The notes: a model not told the origin generated them from the letters alone. 64,000 nucleotides of DNA from Cinnamomum chago (GCA_038049695.1 CP142460.1:24744501-24808500); one strand, 5' to 3'; shown: positions 1 through 10,640, counted from the first letter of the stretch. Numbers and translations are program-made.

Positions 1-165
1 AAATAGTAAAAGTAAACTTAAGCCTTAAGAAACCTAATAAAACTAGGAAACTAAATAATATAGGAAATCTAATCCTAATAACAATATTTAAAGAACTATT
101 GACATGAAAATAAACTCCTAAATCTATGTGGGCCCTACACATGCAGCCATGAGGTCTACGCTGCA
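1..165 (-). repeat. 3' LTR of element A, partial
   Basis: This matches 2606-2770 with only a few differences and ends at ctgca, the same terminus as the other copy. Only the part ending at the internal region is in the window. Confidence 0.75.
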
Positions 166-181
166 TCATTCTCCCCCACTT
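166..181 (-). other. Polypurine tract of element A
   Basis: On the minus strand this reads AAGTGGGGGAGAATGA and directly abuts the LTR start TGCAGCG. That is the expected site and composition for plus-strand DNA priming. Confidence 0.65.
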
Positions 182-770
182 AAAAAGAACTCGACCTCGA
201 GTTCGGAATATGTCCACCCGAATCAAAGATCAATCGAATGAATGTTCTATTAGTTGGCTCATCTCGAGTTTGTACACATATCTTGAAAATGTTGCACATG
301 ACACATCCTTGGATTTGACGGTGGAAGTGTGTTTGGAAGTACACGTGATCTGTTGGGAACGTCACATGTGGAATTCGCATCATCAAATTGCAATCTTTGA
401 CTAAGTGGTCTTGATCTCCTAATCTCCATTGTTGATCCCCTAAGACAAAATCAATTTGAGAGTTTATGTGGGGAATATCAACAACTTGCTCTTCAAGGTC
501 AGCTGTAGATGTGGAATCTTCTGTGTATAGCTCTGGCTGATCGGTCTGTATATCCACTGGCATTGGTTCCTCAACACTGTCTGTTATGTATGGCGACTTT
601 TCTTCTTGAAGTGTAACTTCCACTAGATGAGACCTTTTAAGTATCTGTTCCACACGAATTGCTTCCCAAAATGCCTCGTGGATGGTCTTGCAGTCACACA
701 TTCTTTCCATGATGTCCGGTCTCAAGCCTCTTGCAAAACTAATGAAATCATGTTCTTCATCATCCTCCAT
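180..770 (-). pseudogene. Ty3/gypsy gag fragment
   Basis: An open frame of 196 codons begins with a segment typical of the end of the Ty3/gypsy gag domain (FARGLRPDIMERM, then EAFWEAIRVEQ). The rest is acidic and does not resemble any pol domain. The frame runs straight into the polypurine tract, so the normal protease-RT-integrase part is missing. There is no zinc knuckle. The gag assignment rests on the first 40 residues or so. The tail may be non-coding sequence that happens to be open. Confidence 0.5.
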
Positions 771-2082
771 TCCACATGCATCTTGGAGCCTTGAAAATTG
801 GTCAGAATATTAAAGAACAAATAATTCTCCTTGTCTCAAATCAAGGAAGGACTAAAAATAGACTTTATTCTCAACATACCACATTCCATATTTAGTCACA
901 TATTTGAGTCTTTGAAGATTATTGTAAAAGCTACTAGTATGGAATTTCATCTTGACTTGAAAATGGACTGACCTTAACTGTAGATCTGCCTTTCACGATC
1001 ACTTTGGCAAAAACGGATCGAAAATCTGACACTAGATGATCCTGATAATGCGAAAAGAAGATACAACTGTTGATCTTGATCGAACTTGGGACGTTAACTC
1101 TATGTTGTTTGCACTGGGCTTCGTGTGTGAATGGGTAGGATCAAAAAATCAACTTGAACTACGCCTGGGAGGGACTTGGCCCACTTGTGAATGAAAATAC
1201 AGACGTTTCATTTTGAACTGCTGAGTTGGGTATGGGCCTAACTCAAGTGCAGGCCCACAGACTGGAATCGGGTGAACTGCTGAAAGCGGGCCTAGAACCC
1301 GACCCAAGTGCTGCGTTGGGCGTCGTGTCGAGGGAGAAAGGAAAAGGGTTTCGCTCCTTTTCCTTTCTGTTTTTGTTGTTGCGGACGCTCTACAAAGATG
1401 AAGTGAAGAAGATGGAGCTGGTGCTGGCGGCTTGCAACGATGAAGGAGCCTGGTGACGGCGCTGCTAGTGCGGCGTGATCAACCGGTGCATGGTACTTTC
1501 CTCTTCCCTATTCTCCTTCCTTTTGTTGCTCCTTTCTTCTCTTCTCTGCTTCTTTCTTTTTTTTTCTCTGGTGTGGGGCAACGAAGTTGGAGATCAGACG
1601 AAGGCGACGATGGTTTTCAGGGTAGCAGGGAGAGCGACGACTGCGAAAAGGGGTTCTAAAAGTAGGGGTGTTGGAATTTAGGTTGTTGCTGGAGGTTTCT
1701 CGACTGGTCTGGAACACGACGATGGCTGGATTAGGCGGTTTGGGGAGTCTGGTGGAATGAGAGTGGGGATTCTGCGGTCTGGGCTGGGTTTGGGGATTCT
1801 GGTAGAATGGGTTTGGGGATTTTGGGTGGGGTTTGGTGTCGAGGGTTCTGGCGATGAAGGAATTGGGGCTTGAGGATGACTGGTGATTAGGGTTTGGAAG
1901 TGGGTCGTGGACGAAGATGGTGGGTCGTGTGGCTAGCCGTCTGTGTTCGGCTGTGGGTTCAGGGAGGCGGAGAGGGTGAGTAGACCGATGGATGGCAGGG
2001 AAGACAGTGGGTGGATCGGTTGGGATGGATGATTGATAGGGGTGGGGATAGGGGTAGCACGGCGACGATCGAGGGATCGTTC
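771..2082. other. Internal region of element A, no recognisable gene
   Basis: This 1.3-kb stretch of element A has short pyrimidine-rich and G-rich blocks (pyrimidine-rich about 1500-1570, G-rich 1700-2060). None of its short open frames resembles a known protein. Confidence 0.5.
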
Positions 2083-2095
2083 GGCTCTAATACCA
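2083..2095 (-). other. Primer-binding site beside inner LTR B
   Basis: The minus strand reads TGGTATTAGAGCC, one base different from the usual plant initiator-Met-tRNA primer site TGGTATCAGAGCC. It lies two bases from the end of LTR B. Confidence 0.6.
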
Positions 2096-2097
2096 TT

Positions 2098-2278
2098 TGT
2101 AACGTCCCACCCTTCACGCATGCATGATATTGTACGCTTTGGCCCACGGGCCTCACGGTTTTGCTTCTTATGGGCCTCAACCCATCAAAAGGCCTCATGC
2201 AAGGTAAGTGTGTAAGCTCTACATATAACTCCATTCACTTTCCTCTCTATAGTCGATGTGGGACTCTGGGGCGTCACA
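2098..2278 (-). repeat. LTR B (181 bp), short TRIM-like LTR with PPT and PBS on its flanks
   Basis: The segment starts TGTAACGTCCCACCC and ends GGGGCGTCACA, short inverted ends of the kind seen in small plant TRIM elements. On the minus strand a purine tract (2279-2294, AAGGGGGGTGGAT) precedes it and a primer site follows it. A single LTR flanked by PPT on one side and PBS on the other is the arrangement of a tandem or recombined element, not of an ordinary solo LTR. I see no second copy of LTR B in the window. Confidence 0.6.
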
Positions 2279-2407
2279 ATCCACCCCCCTTAAGGCTGCA
2301 CGTCCCTGTGCAGTAGCCTGCCAACTCTCTTGGCCCGCCCACATGGAGACCTGCCCACTTGCATCAAACCACGGCAGGGGACCCACACTCGAACTAGTCG
2401 AGAGTCG

Positions 2408-2419
2408 GATCTAATACCA
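2408..2419 (-). other. Primer-binding site of element A
   Basis: The minus strand reads TGGTATTAGATC, a degenerate initiator-Met-tRNA complement, five bases inside the 5' LTR end. Confidence 0.5.
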
Positions 2420-2424
2420 ATTGA

Positions 2425-2770
2425 TGCAGGCCCTTGGGTTAGGGCTTGCGTGGGAAGTGCTAAAAGCACAAACAATGGGTGCCGAAGCACGTGTCCGAAG
2501 ACACAATAAATCTCCGCAGGGATAATAAACGAGGACGCACCTCAATGGGAAAACCCAATTTCATTAATCAACAACTCTGAGAAATAATTCTCTACAATGC
2601 CATATAAATAGTACAAGTAAACTTAAGCCTTAAGAAACCTAATAAAACTAGGAAACTAAATACTATAGGAAATCTAATCCTAATAACAATATTTATAGAA
2701 CTATTGACATGAAAATAAACTCCTAAATCTATGTGGGCCCTACACATGCAGCCATGAGGTCTACGCTGCA
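2425..2770 (-). repeat. 5' LTR of element A (346 bp)
   Basis: On the plus strand it starts TGCAGG and ends CGCTGCA. A primer-site-like sequence lies on its inner side and the other copy of its 3' portion is at 1-165. Related in layout and in short stretches to the LTRs at 3534-3852 and 5826-6167, so the two elements probably belong to one wider family. Confidence 0.7.
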
Positions 2771-2829
2771 GTAGAAGACCAAACGGAAGTGATGGTAGTT
2801 TGATGAGAGGAAGAGAAGGCCACCTCAAG

Positions 2830-3430
2830 CCAATTAGTGATCATATAGTTTATAGTGGCATCTCTAGAGTCTGGAAGAGACGAAGTCCAAGGAAAAAAAA
2901 AAAAAACCTTAAACTTTGTTCTCCATAGAACCCTCGGAGGAGCAGATACCCTCGAAACTCCTTTTTATTCCTCTCCTTCCAAATCACCCATAAGATTAGT
3001 AGGAAAGATGCCTTCACATTAATTTGCCTCTTGTGGAACCCACTCCCACCCTCCAAGCTAGAAAAAATCTTTTAGAGAGTTTGGAAAAACCCAACTACAA
3101 TTAAACCAACCGAGCACAACAAGCCAGAGGGCGTGAGCACATTTGCAAGATACAAAGAAGTGATCCACAATTTAAGCATCCTCGAGGCACACAGGATGCG
3201 CCACCTAAGATTATCCAACGTCAAGGATGCAACCTTGAGAAGCGAGTGAACCAAAAGCCATATAACCCTAAATGGAGCTTTAAACTTCTTAATCCAAGAA
3301 ACAATAGAAGGGTTGTAGAGCTTCCGAACAACTCCAAGAAGAAAGAGGAGTCAGAGGAAGCAACATTTGTCGACCCTTTTCCAAACCTGTCTCTCCACTC
3401 CATCCTCTTGACGCTTGCTTTATGCCTATG
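2830..3430 (-). pseudogene. LINE reverse transcriptase tail (zf-RVT region), decayed
   Basis: Minus-strand frames at 3433-3221, 3254-3072 and 3056-2850 together resemble the C-terminal zinc-binding part of plant L1-type reverse transcriptases. Recognisable pieces are a segment near LLKVASLTLDNLRWR, LCASR, and the terminal ILWVIWKERNKKEFRG, which matches the usual W-x-x-W-x-x-RN block. The pieces lie in different frames with stops between them, so this is a dead fragment. No endonuclease or catalytic RT motif is present, which fits a 5'-truncated LINE insertion. It lies between two LTR elements. Confidence 0.6.
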
Positions 3431-3533
3431 CAATATGCTCGTATATAAACTCTAATTGGGTTTCAGCAAGAGAAGTTCGGATACAGCCCTCCTATTGAAA
3501 CCCCAAGTCCTAAATAGACCATACATCTTGATC

Positions 3534-3852
3534 TAGAACCCTAGGGTTAGGGTTTGTGTGAAAAGTGGCAAAGCACGATAAGACCTTTGCAGAGACTTTC
3601 ACAAAGGGAAAAAAACCGACAAATATTATTAATCTTCTCAACTCGGAGATCCAATATCTACAAGGCTTATATAAATAAGAAAAGAAAAATTAGGGGCTAA
3701 GACTCCTAAGTCCTAATCAAACCAGAAAACTTAGCAAATAAAAAATATTTTAATTATAACTCATTACATAAAATCAGAAAGCCACTAACAACTCATTAGG
3801 GAAATAATAAAAGTCCTGAACTGTCTTGGGCCCCACATGCAGAGCAGACGTG
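3534..3852 (-). repeat. 3' LTR of element C
   Basis: Homologous along its length to 5826-6167: shared start around the TTAGGGTTT block, shared aaatattattaatctt and agccactaaca blocks. Its outer and inner ends are uncertain by several bases and the adjoining purine tract is degraded. Confidence 0.55.
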
Positions 3853-5805
3853 ATAACCTCTCCGTACAATCATCTTGAGCCACCTATTGTTCTTGGATTT
3901 GAGGTTTTAGCAAGTAAAAACCTGTGCCAATTTCTTGCCCATCACTGAGTTTGGTCCCAATTCTCTAGTTATGCTTAGAGGTTCATAACCCGCTGTGTAA
4001 GTTTATTCTGAGTATATCGTCCTTTAACTTGATAATTTTGTTATAAAAAAACTTGAAAATTATTCAAATAATGGTTAATTTCTAAATTGGAAAATCGTGT
4101 TTCCATCCTTGCAACAGGTGCTTGGATCTGGTTGATTGCTACAGATAATTGAGCAGTTTGTTGATTCATACCGACAACGGCTCTAAGTCATTTCCTCCAT
4201 GGTCATGGATGAAGTCTACGCATCTATATGCTTCTTAGGTGGCCTTTTTTATCCAATTGAAACGGGCAACCTGTTGTGTAGATCATATCACCACTAGCGT
4301 GCAAGCGAAGACGGATTTGAAATCTGAGTTTGGATGGCTCCGATATCGCAGAAACTGTTTCTGGCCCTCTATTGTTCAAATCTATTGTTTTATTGGACGT
4401 TGCTGATGTAGCTGATGACATCTGTTTCTGGATCCCGCTGCTTCCTATGGAGTGGGTTAGGTCCAACCCAACTTGACTTCAACATGAACCTAAAACGATT
4501 GCAAGCAACACTCAAATGAGCGCTTCCACCAAGGTGTTGATGATGTAGTGGGAAGGAAAGTGGGCAGTGCGTGGTTATGTACTCATGTGGCAGCGGCGGC
4601 TGGCACTCCAACCGTCTCTTCCTCTTGTTTCTCTCTCTGCAGAAACTGAATTCTGAAAACATTTCTTTTTCTTTTTTTTCTTTTTTTTGTTTTCAGAATC
4701 TCCATTGCAGATCTAGCCCACCTTAGATCTTACAAGAGATCTCTGCTTCACGGTCTAGCGAATCCTCCTTTTCCTCTATCTGGTTTGAGTTTTGCTAAAG
4801 GCGGCAGACCGTTCTTTTTTTAAATGTGCTTCCTTCCTTAGAAAACCAACAACCACCACGCCGGAGCTGCCGGTTGCACTGCTCTGGAGATGCGTTGCAG
4901 GCATGGTTCAAAATTGCTACGTAGCGGCCACATTATCGGCCGTAGCGGTTGATGCTGCTATGGTCTAAAACCTAGTAATCTAAGCAATTTTAATTTAAAA
5001 CACTATTTTTCCTATTTCTTGTCCTTAATGGCCTTTCCTAAAGTTGTCAATACACCTTATATGGTTCCAAATCACTAAAAAACAACACAAAATTGGCTGC
5101 TACACAATATTCAAAAAATTTTAACGCTTGAAAATTTCACACCGCTACGCTGCGATGTATTGCCTCAAATGCCATGCATCACCGCTACGTAGCGTTTTGG
5201 CCATTGGTCGCTATGCCCACTGCAATAACTATTTTGATCCTTGGTTGCAAGCGGCGGGGATCCAAACATATGGACGGTGGCGTGAACATTTTTGGTTGGG
5301 CAATGCTCTTTGATGGTGAGGTTGGAATGGGAAAAAGCAGGGTTTTGAAAGATCCCAATCTTTTTCCTCCCTTTACTTTTTCCCTTGAAACCAACGAGGG
5401 CAACCCTTTTCAAATTCGGAAAATATGGATCTACCCCTCTTCTTTAAAACTCCAATGTCCCAAACCAAGCACCCTTTTTCTTCTTCTCCGACTCTGGTGA
5501 CTGTCGTCCAGCAGAAATTGGAAGAGGGCACTGACCCTTTGTCTTCTTTTTTTTCCACCAAGCAGAAAATCGCCCAAACTCTCTTTGTTGCGGCAAAAAC
5601 GAGAACCGAGAGTCCTCTTGAGATTTTCTACAGAAAATCATGGCCCACCTTCCGAATTTGTGCCCTCATTGAATTTGTGATCTGAAACCCTCTCTTTGAT
5701 TCTCGAATCACTGGCCGAAACAATAACTTGAGCTCTTTCTTCTCCGGTTTCTTCTATTTTGCAAAAGACCATGCCGAGTCTGGATCTGTGTGCAGGGGAA
5801 TGTAA
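3853..5805. other. Internal region of element C without recognised genes
   Basis: Short open frames exist, for example on the minus strand at 4224-4466 and 4390-4662, but none has a recognisable domain. A T-rich run sits at about 4660-4690. Confidence 0.45.
4903..5243. mobile_element. Mutator-like MITE (341 bp)
   Basis: The ends are imperfect inverted repeats: left about TGGTTCAAAATTGCTACG, right (reverse strand) about AAGGATCAAAATAGTTATTG. Both are followed by inverted blocks rich in GCTACGTAGCG. The flanking nine bases are gttgcaggc (4894-4902) and gttgcaagc (5244-5252), an 8/9 match, the duplication length of Mutator-like elements. There is no coding capacity. Confidence 0.5.
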
Positions 5806-5820
5806 CCCACTCTGATACCA
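5806..5820 (-). other. Primer-binding site of element C
   Basis: The minus strand reads TGGTATCAGAGTGGG. The first eleven bases match the plant initiator-Met-tRNA complement. Confidence 0.7.
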
Positions 5821-5825
5821 AATGA

Positions 5826-6167
5826 TACAGACCCTATTGTTAGGGTTTTGTGAAAAGTGTTGAAGCATGATAAAAAGTCTTTGCAGAGACTTTCACACGA
5901 TGATGCACCTCAAAGGGAACAAAACCCACAAATATTATTAATCTTTTCAACAGTGAGATCCAACCTCTACAGGGCTTCTATAAATAAGGGGGAAAAAATC
6001 TTAGGGGCTAAGATTCATAATCAAACTAGGAAAGTAGGCAAATCAGAAACTATCCTAATTACAACCAATTAAATAAAATTAGAAAAGCCACTAACAGCGC
6101 ATTAGGGAAATAATAAAATCCGTAAACCATACTGGGCCCCATATATGGGCTGCAGGTCTGTCCTGCA
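5826..6167 (-). repeat. 5' LTR of element C
   Basis: Homologous to 3534-3852 and next to a good primer site. It contains a TATA-like ataaataag stretch near 5981-5989. Confidence 0.6.
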
Positions 6168-7726
6168 TTGCATCCTAAGGCCAAAAAAAGATTAAAAAAA
6201 AAAAAAAGTAAAGGGCCGTAAATATTGCTTAAACCAAGTCACATGCCTGTCACTTTTAGATATCTTTGATCCCAATACCAAAAGATTTTTTAATTGTTGG
6301 CATTTTTGTATCACAGCTTTATGGCTTATTACCTAAAATGGAATAGGACTGTGATTGCATGAAGATTGAAGAAACAGGTCCATCTTGTGCTTGGAATAAC
6401 TGTGGGAATGGTAATAATGAGCACCTTGCCTACACCAATTCCCCATCAAATTAGAGGAAACCTGTTCCCTAGCTGGTGTCCTATGAAACTTGTTTGTGCA
6501 CTGATCCCTCTTCACTTTATCTTTTGCGATGGCATTAGAAGTTTCTTCATTCAGTAAATGCATCCATAGTGTTCGAATTTGTGTTTGCCCTTCTGTAATG
6601 GAACAAATCTTTATTTTACAACCAGTCTACTAAAAAATATGCTGCATTAGGCATCTAGAAGCAATTCTGATAACTTAGGGAAAGATGTACTTAATGCTAG
6701 AATTGTCCAGAAAAGTTGGTCCCATTTCTCAGGAGTCCTTATGAATAAGACTGGTTGCAGAAGAATTGGCAATGGGTTCGGTTGGTTACAAGTTGGGTTG
6801 ATTACTGAGGTTATTATGAAGTATGGACCCAACCTATACATGACCCATTTTATTGATCAGGTTTGAAATGTTAACCGAACCCTGAATTACCAAGATAGCT
6901 CATGTTGTGTTAGTGGGTTGGGGAACAACGGACCATCGCAAATTGGATTGGGTCATGTTGATGAGTTGGAGAGCAAGCATGTTGAACTACCCAAACATGA
7001 CATGGTTAGTATTCAGGTCGGAAATGTCTAGCTGAACCCTGAATTGTGCACTGTCATGTTTGGGTTGGTTGGGAAAATCTACTGCTAGGTTGCATGCACA
7101 AATTGTCCCCTTCTGTTGTTCAGCTGGTATTGGTAAGGGACGTGTAGTGTAAGTGGGTTCATGAGTTCGAGTCGTGGGAAAAAATAAAAAAGTTTCCTGT
7201 TTCTTGTTGTTCTTCGAATGAAGATAGGTTTCAAAAAGAGTTGGGAGTTGGTTTTCCTTTCCCACTCTCTCCCCCTCCAAACCACCCCCCTACTCTCTTT
7301 AGCATCTCCAACAGAAAATTTTGATTAGAAGGCTATATGGTCTGGATGTCTATGAACTGGGCCCCACCTTCTGTAGACTGTAGCCCCCCAATTCATTGGT
7401 TTGAACGATCACAAGTCTTACCGTCTGATTGTGAGGTACCTTGCAAGCAACTACAAAGGTTAACTGGTTAGTGGTTGGATTTCGTACAATGTGACTGGAT
7501 GCCACTGTGTGGCCACAGAGCATGCTGCTATAGAGTTCATTTGGCAGTGCGTTGCCCTACACATTCCCCTTCATTTTCCACCTTGGGTAAGTGTGCAGGT
7601 GGCTTTCATTTCCCATACAAACAGAAAAAGTTCTGTTTTGCAAAAAAAAAAAAAAAACCGGTTTGGTTCCACACAAAATATGCCCGATTCGTTCTCTTTA
7701 ATCTTACCTGATGCTTGGCTTGACAG
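6168..7726. other. No gene recognised; probable intron or flank of the phosphatase gene
   Basis: I looked for the upstream phosphatase exons (the GNHE, GHVH and GDGGNREG motifs) and found none. Two imperfect copies of a segment containing gaaccctgaatt, about 155 bp apart, lie near 6850-6925 and 7010-7080. A poly(A) run is at 7640-7657. Confidence 0.5.
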
Positions 7727-7946
7727 ATACAAGAACCCAAAGCCGGACTGGTCAGTCTTCCGTGAAGCAAGTTTTGGTCATGGTGAGCTAAAGATTGTAA
7801 ATTCAACTCATGCGTTTTGGAGCTGGCACAGGAATGATGACGATGAACCAGTGCAATCAGACCATGTATGGATAACCTCCTTGGTGAATTCTGGATGCAT
7901 CCTCAATGAGAAGAATGACTTCAGGAAGACCCTCATCTCTCCTTAG
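7727..7946 (+). CDS. Terminal exon of a purple acid phosphatase
   Basis: The frame encodes the last 73 or so residues of a plant purple acid phosphatase of the PAP18/PAP22 kind. Visible matches are KPDWSVFREASFGHGEL, the VNSTHAFWSWHRNDDDEP block and the C-terminal VNSGCI segment, then a TAG stop. The exon starts after a good acceptor (ttgacag at 7720-7726), and the first base completes a split codon, so the intron is phase 2. These enzymes are secreted metallophosphatases that release phosphate from organic esters. The metal-binding residues lie in upstream exons, which are not in the 1.5 kb before this exon. Either the gene has a very long intron filled with retroelements and starts outside the window, or this is an orphan exon. 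The clean frame favours recent or present function. Confidence 0.8.
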
Positions 7947-8044
7947 GAAGGATTTCCACAATGTTGACAGCAATAATAGCATGAAATCCAAAATTGTGAG
8001 AGTTCTTCATTTGTGTATGTAGATATATATTATATATATTGATA

Positions 8045-8168
8045 AACCTGTAGGTGGATTAGTCTCTATGTATTTGTAACAGTTCTGAAATCAGAACCTG
8101 TAGGTGGATTAGTCTCTATGTATTAGCCGGACTGGTCAGTCTTCCGTGTGCAGCTGTATTTGTAACAG
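8045..8168 (+). repeat. Duplicated 30-bp block plus a 24-bp copy of the upstream exon
   Basis: A 30-bp block (8045-8074) recurs at 8095-8124. Directly after the second copy come 24 bases (8125-8148) identical to 7741-7764 inside the phosphatase exon. Then tatttgtaacag (8157-8168) repeats 8071-8082. This lies in the presumed 3' untranslated region or just beyond. Confidence 0.85.
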
Positions 8169-8539
8169 GTCTTAGACCCTTTGATGTGCTTTTTAAGCCT
8201 CAACATTGTAGCATGTTGGCTTTTAGTTGCCTTCTTAGTTAATGAGCTCTGTTTGTATTTTGTGTCTTTTAAGTTTGTGGTAGATGACAATGTTCATTTT
8301 AAAAGGGTAAGGTATTGCACTGTTAATAATCATTAGGACTCTTTTGTATGCATTATTATCCTATGGTTGGGTCTATGAAGGGTTGGGTCGATAGTGATCC
8401 TAAAGGGGCATGTTTGTGTGAGACAGTTGCCGCAGTATTTTCTTCCACACTGATTTTGTTTTATGCAGTTTCCAATTCTACTTTTTGGTTGGTAAAACAT
8501 TTACCATGGTGAAGTGTTTGTACCTCTTCTTTGGTTCTC

Positions 8540-10640
8540 CACCTAATTGGAGTTGAATTTGCTTTTCAGAAATGCTTTCACCTCATACCGTGGACATTGC
8601 AGAAAACTTTACATGGACCAACAGAAAACCATTCTCCCTCTGAAAGCATTTTCATTTTTCTATGGATAATATTCCATACAGACATATGTCAGTGAACGTT
8701 TCGTTGAAGTGGAATTCTACAAAGGATTCTGCAAAATCTTCAGGTGGCATGTCCATTAGAGAGAAACCAATGCTCAGATCTTTCCCACACTGAATGTTTC
8801 ATGTTCTGATACTCTGGTTGTCTGTAGGTCGTTCTGAGGTTGGGCCAGCACGGATTAAGCAAATGAGTTGGCCCTGGGCTTGAATTGCAAGGCTGAAAGC
8901 TTGATATGGGCCTGGATGTTAGATTTAATAGCTAAATGACTGGGCTTCAACTTGCTTCAGTATTGGCGACTCGTCTCAGTCATGCACAGATGACTCATTG
9001 TGTACCTGTAATCCACTCGATGAAACCGACCTAACAGTTTGGGCTGGGACATACCAAAGGTGGGCCATGTGATGGGCGGTCTGGACCTCATCACATGGCG
9101 AATGGGAAATAACTGCTCCCTAACATTATATGGACTTGTCATATTAGATATAGATACTCTTCAAAAATAAGAATAAATAACAACAATGGTAGAAACATGC
9201 TGATTATGCAGGCCAACATATTTGATACCAAATGTCCACCATTGATTACAATATGTTGATTGCCTGATCCAATCCAACAAAAGACAATTATAACAGTATT
9301 TCGACACACAGCCACCAAATCATGGTTGTAAACGAACCCAAGTATGCTGGCCCAACTTATAATCCAATCGATACAAATATAAATAGCATTCATAATACGC
9401 AACCACAAACCAATCCTCATCCCATGCCTGTAACTTAGTTCAAAGCACAAGTAAAATCCAACGCACACCAATATACAATAGCATTGCCTGCCTCTTGCTC
9501 TATTTGAGGGAACCTGCAATATGAAGATAGATGCTTGATTAGACTGTCGCTGCAAATCAACGAGAAACAATTTCAAATGCGTGGTTGATTCACGCTTACA
9601 TTTTGTCAATCACTAAATCAGTTCTTAAGGTTCAAGAATCCTCAGCAAAAACTTTATTCCAAGGACAAAAGAATGTAACTTGTAACAAAACGATTTCCAC
9701 CGTGAAATACTTTTGTGCCTCTTGATTTAGACCGTAGATGGTTTTCCACCTTTTGGATCTGAATCTACTTTCTGTTATTTGCAGAAAACTCTTTCAACTC
9801 GAAAAATGAAAATTGCAGAAAATGTTTATACGGGACTATGGAAAATATTTATCCCCTAGAAATCATTATTATTTTCTGAAAAACGAAAAAACCGAACTAT
9901 TCTCATGTTTCCCACCTTGAATGTTGCATGTTTTGAAATTCTAGTTCATTCAGGGCTATTCAATTTGCGAAAGAGTTGGGCCTGGGCCTGGGCCTGGGCT
10001 TTGGTTTTAAGCATGAATGGTAGACATAAACCCAAATGACTGGCTTTGACTACCTTCAGCCTGCCTAGTCATCTCAGGCACCCACAAGTAATTGACAGGT
10101 GGGCTCCTTACCCCAGTGGTAAGGAGTTGGGCTCTTATTGGGGAGGTCAGGGGTTCAACCCCCACCTCCCCACTATATTACCGCATGTGTATATGCGGGC
10201 TTTCCTTCCCAGATGTGCCGGGCTTCCTACCCACTTCGTGGGCTTCCTTCCCGTTGTATCGGGCTCTCAAAAAAAAAAAAAATAAAAGGTCCCAGCCACC
10301 GTAGCTAGGGTAAAAAAAAAAAAAAAAGAACGAAGTAATTGACAGTATAAGAAAAACGTCAATGATCCTTATTGATTGCACACTTCTGATCCACATGATT
10401 ATATCCGAGGTTGGCCTTGTGATGGGTGGTCCAGACATTGTCACGTTTTGTATGGGAAAATAACTACCCCTTAGCATCAGAAATGCTTGACAAACTTGCT
10501 ACTCTTTAGAAAAAAAAAAAAAAATGCAGATCATGACATTCTGTGGATCCAACAAACGATAATAAAGCAAACTGATGCAGCCCGAGACAGTTGATGGCAA
10601 ATTTGTACCCTTGATTACCCATGATTCAACAAATGACTAT
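8540..10640. repeat. Old tandem duplication of a block of roughly 0.7-0.9 kb
   Basis: Block 8540-9260 and block 9720-10640 share ordered, diverged stretches. Examples are the attgcagaaaa segments, the tgaatgtt(t/g)catgtt segments, caaatgactgg/taaatgactgg, and tgtgatggg(c/t)ggtc followed by a conserved atgggaaa-taact stretch. The second copy is lengthened by the SINE at 10099-10332. No gene is recognised. The 156-codon minus-strand frame at 9139-9609 has no family resemblance. Confidence 0.6.
10099..10332 (+). mobile_element. tRNA-derived SINE with 13-bp target duplication
   Basis: The insert is flanked by identical aagtaattgacag at 10086-10098 and 10333-10345. It contains a pol III B-box (ggttcaacccc, 10152-10162) and, about 35 bp before it, an A-box-like region around 10108-10125 (ccagtggtaagg). 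The 3' end has two A-rich runs (10268-10286 and 10313-10327). Together these are the marks of a tRNA-derived SINE copied by a LINE. It interrupts the second copy of the duplicated block. Confidence 0.85.

Larger units (their letters stand above)
1..2770 (-). mobile_element. Non-autonomous mosaic LTR retroelement A (3' LTR cut by window edge)
   Basis: Positions 1-165 and about 2606-2770 are near-identical direct repeats, which makes them the two LTRs of one element read on the minus strand. The 5' LTR is at 2425-2770, followed by a Met-tRNA-like primer site. The 3' LTR is preceded by a purine tract at 166-181. The interior (about 2.26 kb) has a gag fragment but no protease, RT or integrase, so the element must have moved with proteins made elsewhere. 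A second, unrelated LTR with its own purine tract and primer site lies inside at 2098-2278. The target duplication cannot be tested because the left end is outside the window. Confidence 0.75.
3534..6167 (-). mobile_element. Non-autonomous LTR retroelement C
   Basis: Two similar blocks of about 320-340 bp in the same orientation (3534-3852 and 5826-6167) bound an interior without recognisable pol genes. The right block is followed on the minus strand by TGGTATCAGAGTGGG, a good initiator-Met-tRNA primer site. The two LTRs differ clearly, including small indels, so this is an older insertion than G2. A MITE (4903-5243) has inserted inside it. Confidence 0.65.

Noticed and set aside
1226..1681. 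Short plus-strand frames inside element A
   Set aside because: They overlap each other in pyrimidine-rich leader-like DNA and match no family.
2098..2278. Cassandra TRIM (LTR with a 5S rRNA promoter)
   Set aside because: The TGTAACG ends are similar in style, but I see no 5S rRNA internal promoter boxes in the LTR.
9139..9609. 156-codon minus-strand frame with hydrophobic stretches
   Set aside because: It lies in a duplicated non-coding block whose other copy does not keep the frame. No domain or codon bias supports it.
10099..10332. A tRNA gene
   Set aside because: The B-box is good, but no cloverleaf can be folded, and poly(A) plus a 13-bp target duplication identify a SINE.
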